This document shows, piece after piece, positions 53,159-57,427 of a DNA stretch of 57,427 bases. Position numbers and translations under genes: made by a program. This DNA is from JACKAL01 sp964400355 (GTDB lineage Bacteria; Bdellovibrionota; Bdellovibrionia; Bdellovibrionales; JAGQZY01): positions 1-57,427 of the forward strand of contig CAYNTO010000020.1 of NCBI GenBank assembly GCA_964400355.1. The letters run 5' to 3'. Each line of letters begins with the position of its first letter. Positions within the stretch are counted from its first letter, which is position 1. The notes beneath the pieces were generated by a model. That model made no database searches and had not been told where the DNA came from. It saw only the letters and a program-made list of their open reading frames with translations.

Positions 53159-53830
53159 ATGAAAAGTAATCGAAAAACCACGGCAAAAAGCAAGTCTGCA
53201 AAGTCCACTGGGAGATCTTCTGGTAAGTCTGCCAAATCAAAGGCAAAATCTAAAAAAACGGCAAAAGTGAAGGCCACAGGTCGCACCGTAAAATCGGCGT
53301 CCAAGCGCAAGACTCCAAAGAAAACCGCAAAGAAAACGCCCCGAAAATCCGCGACTCTTAAAGCCAAATCTAAAGGTTCCAAAGTGGTAAAATCGGCGAA
53401 AAAATCGTCGAAAAAAATGACACCGCAAATGAAAAAAGCCGCAGCCGCGGCACGTGGCACCTTAAAGAACGCACAGCGCACCGACTCGGTGACTCGCGTA
53501 GCCTCTGCGAAAATGAGCGCTGGTCGAAAAAAAGAGAATCCGGCGAAAGGTCCAAGTCTTAAAGATCCAAGAAAACCTGAGAGTGTGTCCAATCAAACGG
53601 TGGACCCCGTTGTAGATCCTTCCGTGCCCGCGGGTGCGCCCATCCCAGAAGTGATTGCAGAAGGAGTAGCTCCCCACGCAGGAGCCCCTTTTCCCACGGA
53701 CCAGTACGTGAGTAAACATGCGCTCAACGAGAAAGCGGCCATTGCAAAAGGGATTCGTAAGCCGCGTGGCACTTCCACCCATACTTTTGCATCGCCGGGC
53801 CACGCCCGCGACTCATCCGGCAATAAGTAG
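53159..53830 (+). CDS. Histone-H1-like Lys/Ala/Ser-rich protein
   Basis: A 223-residue protein. Residues 1-115 are almost only Lys, Ser, Ala, Thr and Arg with KKTAKK, SKRKTPKK and KSAKKSSKK patterns, like eukaryotic histone H1 tails and bacterial AlgP/HctB-type nucleoid proteins. The C-terminal 90 residues are less basic and Pro-rich, with no known domain. It likely coats DNA or RNA. There is no signal peptide. CAGGAAAGAG precedes the ATG. The antisense frame at 53155-53592 is an artefact of Lys codons. Confidence 0.78.
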   Translation: MKSNRKTTAKSKSAKSTGRSSGKSAKSKAKSKKTAKVKATGRTVKSASKRKTPKKTAKKTPRKSATLKAKSKGSKVVKSAKKSSKKMTPQMKKAAAAARGTLKNAQRTDSVTRVASAKMSAGRKKENPAKGPSLKDPRKPESVSNQTVDPVVDPSVPAGAPIPEVIAEGVAPHAGAPFPTDQYVSKHALNEKAAIAKGIRKPRGTSTHTFASPGHARDSSGNK

Positions 53831-53859
53831 TTGGCAATTGGAAGATTGCACGTGAGATA

Positions 53860-53952
53860 AAACTCATTTTCCGTGATAAATATTTACGTAAGATGAGTTT
53901 CCTGAGACGGGAGTGAGGAGTGGAGCCGAGATTGCCCCACCAGCACTCCCGT
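53860..53952 (+). ncRNA. Double-hairpin structured 3' region or small RNA
   Basis: Hairpin 1 (53860-53900) pairs AAACTCATNTT with AAGATGAGTTT and, inside, CGTGA with TTACG. Hairpin 2 (53907-53952) pairs ACGGGAGTG with CACTCCCGT, with an inner GTGG/CCAC stem, and runs into six Ts, a good intrinsic terminator. It may be the 3' UTR terminator of the histone-like gene, or an independent small RNA. Sequence cannot decide. Confidence 0.5.
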
Positions 53953-54012
53953 TTTTTATTGTTTAATTTCTTACACATGTAAAAACTCGACTAGCGTAAA
54001 CTCGTTTAGTTT

Positions 54013-54030
54013 CTATAATAGAAATTATAG
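54013..54030. promoter_or_regulatory. 7-4-7 inverted repeat overlapping a TATAAT box
   Basis: CTATAAT-AGAA-ATTATAG directly before the GGAGG of the small membrane protein gene. The left arm contains TATAAT and could be a -10 element, so the repeat may be an operator or a 5' hairpin. No convincing -35 box. Confidence 0.35.
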
Positions 54031-54044
54031 AGGAGGGCGATGTG

Positions 54045-54311
54045 ATGAGTCGAAACTTAAAAAACATGTTTGTGGCTTTGATATTTGGACTAACTCCATT
54101 CTCCTCCGAGGCCTCGCAAATTTATAAAATTTTTTCCTCGCCACGGTCGCTGTTCGGTACGTTTTCCTATTCCGACCGGCTTTTGATGGGTTTGGTTTTG
54201 CCGGTGTTTGTGATTGTGCTCTATGGAATTTTTTACTCTTGGGATCGCTTGGAGCCCAGCGAAGACACCTCTGATCCCGCAGCCGATTTGAGCTTGCGCA
54301 CCAACTCATAA
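54045..54311 (+). CDS. Very small membrane protein, unknown
   Basis: About 88 residues. A hydrophobic N-terminus (LKNMFVALIFGLTPFSSEA) looks like a signal peptide, a second hydrophobic segment LLMGLVLPVFVIVLYGIFYSW forms a membrane helix, and the tail is acidic. No family recognised. GAGGAGGG lies 8 bases before ATG 54045 (GTG 54042 is the other option). The last 79 bases overlap the convergent SRAP gene. Confidence 0.6.
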   Translation: MSRNLKNMFVALIFGLTPFSSEASQIYKIFSSPRSLFGTFSYSDRLLMGLVLPVFVIVLYGIFYSWDRLEPSEDTSDPAADLSLRTNS

Positions 54312-54961
54312 TCGAGATGGGGATGGACCGTATTTTTTTCTAAAAATTCAAAGGCCTCTCGACTGGTTTTAAAAGGCTCAAGCCACCTGTACGCCGCGCC
54401 CTTATCTAAGAAAACGGGTGAGCGGTCGTGACCCACCTCAGTTAAAAAGCGATCCGGTTCGGTGGTGATGATCGCAAACGAGGAAATCACTTCGCCGGTT
54501 TTAGCATTCACCCAATCATCGTAAATGCCCGCAGCAAAGAGGAGCGGCTGGTTTTTGGAGCTGAACTGGGCGATGTGTCCGTGGGCCTTGCCGTCGTGGC
54601 AGGACTCGCGAAAGTTATTGAGCGGAACGACGCAGTGATTTTTAGCAAACGCGGATTTCCAAGTGGGAACCTCATAAATGAATTCATACTTTCCGCTTTT
54701 CGCATTCGAACGAGTCATGCGTGCATTGTAGGTGGCCCATTTTACTTTTTCCTCTTTTGCCCACGGCGGCGTGAGGGCGTAACGTTTGGCTGTAAGAAGC
54801 AGGTCGGAAGAATGGGGCGCGCGCACAAGAACTGGAGCGTAACCAAAGGGATAGACGTCGCTCTTCACGCGATCTAGAGGAGAGCTCTCGTCGAGAAGCA
54901 CAGACTCAAAAAGTTCGGAGAACTGTCCAAGGTCTATATTTAAAGTATAGGTGGCGCACAT
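54233..54961 (-). CDS. SOS response-associated peptidase (YedK/HMCES-like)
   Basis: SRAP proteins shield abasic sites in single-stranded DNA by linking through Cys2. The 242-residue protein keeps Cys2 in MCATYTL (usual MCGRY), Asn in TYNARMTR, Glu in VVPLNNFRESC (usual GWYEW), and His in VGHDRSPVFL (usual HxRMP). The surrounding residues differ from the consensus, so it is a divergent member. It overlaps the convergent small membrane protein gene at the 3' end. Confidence 0.85.
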   Translation of the reverse strand: MCATYTLNIDLGQFSELFESVLLDESSPLDRVKSDVYPFGYAPVLVRAPHSSDLLLTAKRYALTPPWAKEEKVKWATYNARMTRSNAKSGKYEFIYEVPTWKSAFAKNHCVVPLNNFRESCHDGKAHGHIAQFSSKNQPLLFAAGIYDDWVNAKTGEVISSFAIITTEPDRFLTEVGHDRSPVFLDKGAAYRWLEPFKTSREAFEFLEKNTVHPHLDYELVRKLKSAAGSEVSSLGSKRSQE

Positions 54962-54988
54962 GAGTGCATCCTATCAATATCCATTGGT

Positions 54989-56629
54989 TTATGTCATTAA
55001 TGGATGAATATATATGTCGGTATTTGTTGTGCCATCGTTCGTGTTCACAAGTTCCCCCTGTCCTGTAAGGCTATCGCTGGATATGGGCTCTAAATCTTTT
55101 ACCGCTGGACCTTCGATCACCTTGCCGTGGCAATTGTACCGAGCCCCGTGGCACGGGCAGTCCCAAGATTTTTCAACTCCATTCCATTGCACAACTCCAC
55201 CCAAGTGGGTGCAGGCCGCGGACATGTATTCCATTTCGCCGAACTGATTTTTATAAGCGGCCACCATTTTTAGCCCATCGCGAATAACCGTACCCTCGCC
55301 ATTAAAGAGGGTTTGCAGGCTTTGCTTTGATTTGGTTGAAAACCACTCGCCGTACTGAGCGGCCACATTCAAGTTTTCCTTTAAGTACTCACCTGTGGCG
55401 CGCAGTGAGATGCGCGATGGATTGTAGATTTCTTCCCAGTCGTTTTTTCTACCCATGATCTGGTCGGTGATCAACATGGCGCCAATGGTCGAGTGAGTGA
55501 GCCCATTGCCCGCATCGCCGGTGATCACATAAACATTGTTTCGATCTAAAGGATTGTGACCCAAAAAGGCAATGCCGTCGACAGGTTCCATAACCTGGCC
55601 CGACCAGCGGTAGAGTGTCTCCTCAATCATAGGAAAGCGCGCTCGCGCCCAATCCTCCAGATCCTCATGACGATTGCCGGGAGGTAGTGGATCCTGGCCC
55701 GTTTTGTGATCTTCACCGCCGACGATAAGGATGTCGTGCTCGGCACTTTCATTTTGCACTGACGGTGCGCCGCTTTGCACGCGCACGTAGTGGTAAGGAT
55801 CGAGAGTGTCCCAAAACAAAGCGCGGGGAACGCTGTCTTTAGGAATGCGAAAGCTCACCGCGTAGGAGCGGTACGGGGCCTGTTTTGTATGAATGGCGAA
55901 GAGATCATTGATGGGGGAATTTGTCGCCACGATCACCGACTTTGCCGAAACGACGTGCCCTTCACGGGTTTTCACTGTGGCGGGCTCGCCACCTTTGATA
56001 TCGACCACGTGCGTGTTGGTGCAGATCTCCACACCCATAGCCAACAGTTTTTCAATCAGTCCTCGAATGTATTTTACCGGATGTATCTGCAGCTGACGGG
56101 GAAAACGCAAGCAGGCCCCCGTATCAAAAGTTTTTAACGGAGAAGTTCGCACCAGATGGGCAGTGAGACCGGCCCGTTTGACCGCATCCAGTTCCTTGAA
56201 GAGAGTGTCGTCGTCGTCATCGGATAAAATATCGTTGAACAGATATCCGTCGACGATCTCGTGATCGCAGGAGATATTTTCTGTAGCAATGATCTGCAAG
56301 ACTTTGTCGATGGCCGCCACATGGCTTTGAGCAATGAGCTGCGCACCGAGCTCGCCGTGAATCTTTTCGAGATGAAAGTAGCGATCACCTAGTACTGGCG
56401 AGAGATGCGCGGTGGTGCGGCCGGTTTGCCCACTGGCCACTTCGAAATCTTCAAGGACGCAGACTGATTTGCCTTCAAGCGCCAAGAGATAAGCTGTTGT
56501 AAGCCCAGCGATACCTGCGCCAACGATACACACGTCAGCCTGCATGTCGCTCGATAAGGGTAAAAATGTTGGGACTCTTTCCGAGTCGAGCCAAACCGGA
56601 AGGGTTTCGTGGGGATGAAGGCGTACCAT
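54989..56629 (-). CDS. FAD oxidoreductase with C-terminal Rieske domain
   Basis: A 546-residue fusion. Residues 30-400 form a DAO-type FAD domain with GAGIAG at 37-42, SGQTGRTTAHLSP and GDAGNGLTHSTIG. Residues about 430-530 form a Rieske 2Fe-2S domain with ligands Cys473/His475 in ACTHLGG and Cys491/His494 in CPCHGARYN. Similar YhfW-type fusions occur in Bacillus and many Proteobacteria. Substrate unknown. There is no signal peptide. A 14-bp palindrome lies about 90 bases upstream of its start. Confidence 0.88.
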   Translation of the reverse strand: MVRLHPHETLPVWLDSERVPTFLPLSSDMQADVCIVGAGIAGLTTAYLLALEGKSVCVLEDFEVASGQTGRTTAHLSPVLGDRYFHLEKIHGELGAQLIAQSHVAAIDKVLQIIATENISCDHEIVDGYLFNDILSDDDDDTLFKELDAVKRAGLTAHLVRTSPLKTFDTGACLRFPRQLQIHPVKYIRGLIEKLLAMGVEICTNTHVVDIKGGEPATVKTREGHVVSAKSVIVATNSPINDLFAIHTKQAPYRSYAVSFRIPKDSVPRALFWDTLDPYHYVRVQSGAPSVQNESAEHDILIVGGEDHKTGQDPLPPGNRHEDLEDWARARFPMIEETLYRWSGQVMEPVDGIAFLGHNPLDRNNVYVITGDAGNGLTHSTIGAMLITDQIMGRKNDWEEIYNPSRISLRATGEYLKENLNVAAQYGEWFSTKSKQSLQTLFNGEGTVIRDGLKMVAAYKNQFGEMEYMSAACTHLGGVVQWNGVEKSWDCPCHGARYNCHGKVIEGPAVKDLEPISSDSLTGQGELVNTNDGTTNTDIYIHPLMT

Positions 56630-56715
56630 CAGAGAATCCTTTCGCGAGAGTTACGAATGGTTCTATTTTACAGAATATAGTCTGAGCTGGGTGTGTAGCT
56701 TTTGTTAACTTCTAT

Positions 56716-56729
56716 TGCACACGTGTGCA
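56716..56729. promoter_or_regulatory. Perfect 14-bp palindrome upstream of the FAD-Rieske gene
   Basis: TGCACACGTGTGCA, a perfect palindrome 87 bases upstream of the start at 56629, within the 169-base spacer to the receiver gene. A likely operator for a dimeric regulator, identity unknown. Confidence 0.45.
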
Positions 56730-56754
56730 CATCGAGGACGTATAAAAAAGAAGA

Positions 56755-56774
56755 GGGCGCCCTCCCTGGCGCCC
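56755..56774 (-). terminator. Terminator of the receiver-domain gene
   Basis: A perfect 7-bp GC stem, GGGCGCC / GGCGCCC, with a six-base loop. On the minus strand it is followed by CTTCTTTTTT. Confidence 0.85.
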
Positions 56775-56798
56775 GGTGGTGCAGTTACGTATTGGACA

Positions 56799-57263
56799 TT
56801 AGAAACAGTGTTTGTAAGCAAGGAGTGTTCTTAACGTCTCAACACATTCTTTTGGATTGAGTGGTTTGCGAATCAGATAGGGGTGAATACCTGTGTGATC
56901 GCCAATGGTTTCAGCGAATGTGCGCATGGGCATGCCGCTTGCGAACAGAAACTGGGAATTGGTATTTTTAAAACGCTTCCACAGGTCGATCCCTGTACGT
57001 GGACCGGCGAGGAAAATATCGGCGATGATGACGTCGAAGTTTTCCTTTTTGCGCATCAGTTCTTCGGCACCTTCGGCAGTGAGGCACCAGCGAATCTTGG
57101 CCTTAGGATCTACCGTACGGATGATTTTTTCCCACAATGGTTGATAAGTAAAATCATCTTCAACCACCAAAAACGTCTTCGCTTCCGATCGCGGTTCCGC
57201 AAAAAAATACGAGGACTGTTGTGTTTCATCCTGTGCGGGGAAGGTATCAAAGTTCGTATTCAT
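56799..57263 (-). CDS. Stand-alone response regulator receiver protein
   Basis: About 154 residues. A 30-residue leader is followed by a single receiver domain: LVVEDDFTYQ with the acidic pair, VIIADIFL with the phospho-acceptor Asp, FASGMP with the switch Ser, and IRKPLN with the conserved Lys. There is no output domain, so it acts by protein contact, CheY/Spo0F style. No kinase is adjacent. I chose ATG 57263 because AAAGGAG lies 7 bases upstream. The longer frame start lacks a ribosome site. Confidence 0.85.
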   Translation of the reverse strand: MNTNFDTFPAQDETQQSSYFFAEPRSEAKTFLVVEDDFTYQPLWEKIIRTVDPKAKIRWCLTAEGAEELMRKKENFDVIIADIFLAGPRTGIDLWKRFKNTNSQFLFASGMPMRTFAETIGDHTGIHPYLIRKPLNPKECVETLRTLLAYKHCF

Positions 57264-57427
57264 TGTGTGCTCCTTTGTTGTTAATAACTCTTCGGACCCC
57301 CACTTTGCGAGCATGTTGGGGACGGTTGAAGAATTCGTAACACCTAACCAAAGACAAGAACTGTCTCATTTTTAAACTGGTCCCTTACGATGTGGGCGAT
57401 AGGATTTACCTTTAGGTTTGCGGCTTG

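Noticed and set aside
53155..53592. A 145-codon minus-strand frame rich in Phe and Leu
   Set aside because: It is the mirror of the Lys-rich histone-like gene; AAA/AAG codons read as TTT/CTT on the other strand. No ribosome site.

Overview
The window looks like chromosomal sequence from a Gram-negative, didermic bacterium of the Bdellovibrionota / Oligoflexia type, probably a metagenome-assembled scaffold because it holds two 100-N gaps. This assignment is inference. It rests on a very long mosaic fibre protein of the kind known from Bdellovibrio, the high share of secreted small proteins, lipoproteins and outer-membrane barrels, an L,D-transpeptidase, a MAK-rich housekeeping set in short operons, and about 50 percent GC. 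I saw no rRNA, tRNA, CRISPR array, prophage or insertion sequence.

Layout. 1-3306: 3' part of a mosaic adhesive fibre gene, interrupted by an assembly gap. 3303-8441: infA, tyrS, an LPS-type glycosyltransferase, two small envelope genes and pepA. 8380-13080: minus-strand block with a fatty-acid CoA ligase, a secreted protein-arginine-deiminase homologue coupled to a small Cys-rich secreted protein, and an outer-membrane protein. 13271-16259: lipoprotein, alpha/beta-hydrolase-like protein and a twitch-type radical SAM protein. 16165-19153: folate operon folB-folKP-folC, opposite pyruvate kinase. 20650-23936: OmpR/EnvZ-type two-component pair and an acyl-CoA dehydrogenase. 24156-27015: site-2 protease, scpA, scpB. 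27070-32451: L,D-transpeptidase, small secreted protein, barrel protein, FAD dehydrogenase and psd. 32556-41324: small envelope genes, gpmA, DUF177, an OlsB-like acyltransferase with a Sua5-type gene, a VWA protein and yajQ.

41339-50176 is the most coherent accessory locus. Two divergent operons carry imelysin, a di-heme DUF1111 oxidoreductase and a duplicated-domain secreted protein on one side, and a ferric-iron type binding protein, an imelysin-like lipoprotein, a TonB-dependent receptor and a membrane fatty acid hydroxylase on the other. It reads as an envelope metal (probably iron) acquisition system, although no ABC permease or ATPase is present. 50254-57427 holds a lipoprotein, a secreted cyclophilin, a DUF3817 protein, a secreted legumain-like C13 protease, a histone-H1-like protein followed by a strongly structured 3' region, an SRAP/YedK protein, a FAD-Rieske oxidoreductase and a lone receiver protein.

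The most unusual item is the secreted peptidylarginine deiminase homologue at 8871-10457. It keeps the whole Asp/His/Asp/Cys catalytic set of the animal and cyanobacterial enzymes. Together with the fibre adhesin, the secreted C13 protease and the L,D-transpeptidase it suggests a lifestyle of contact with, or attack on, other cells, but that is inference.
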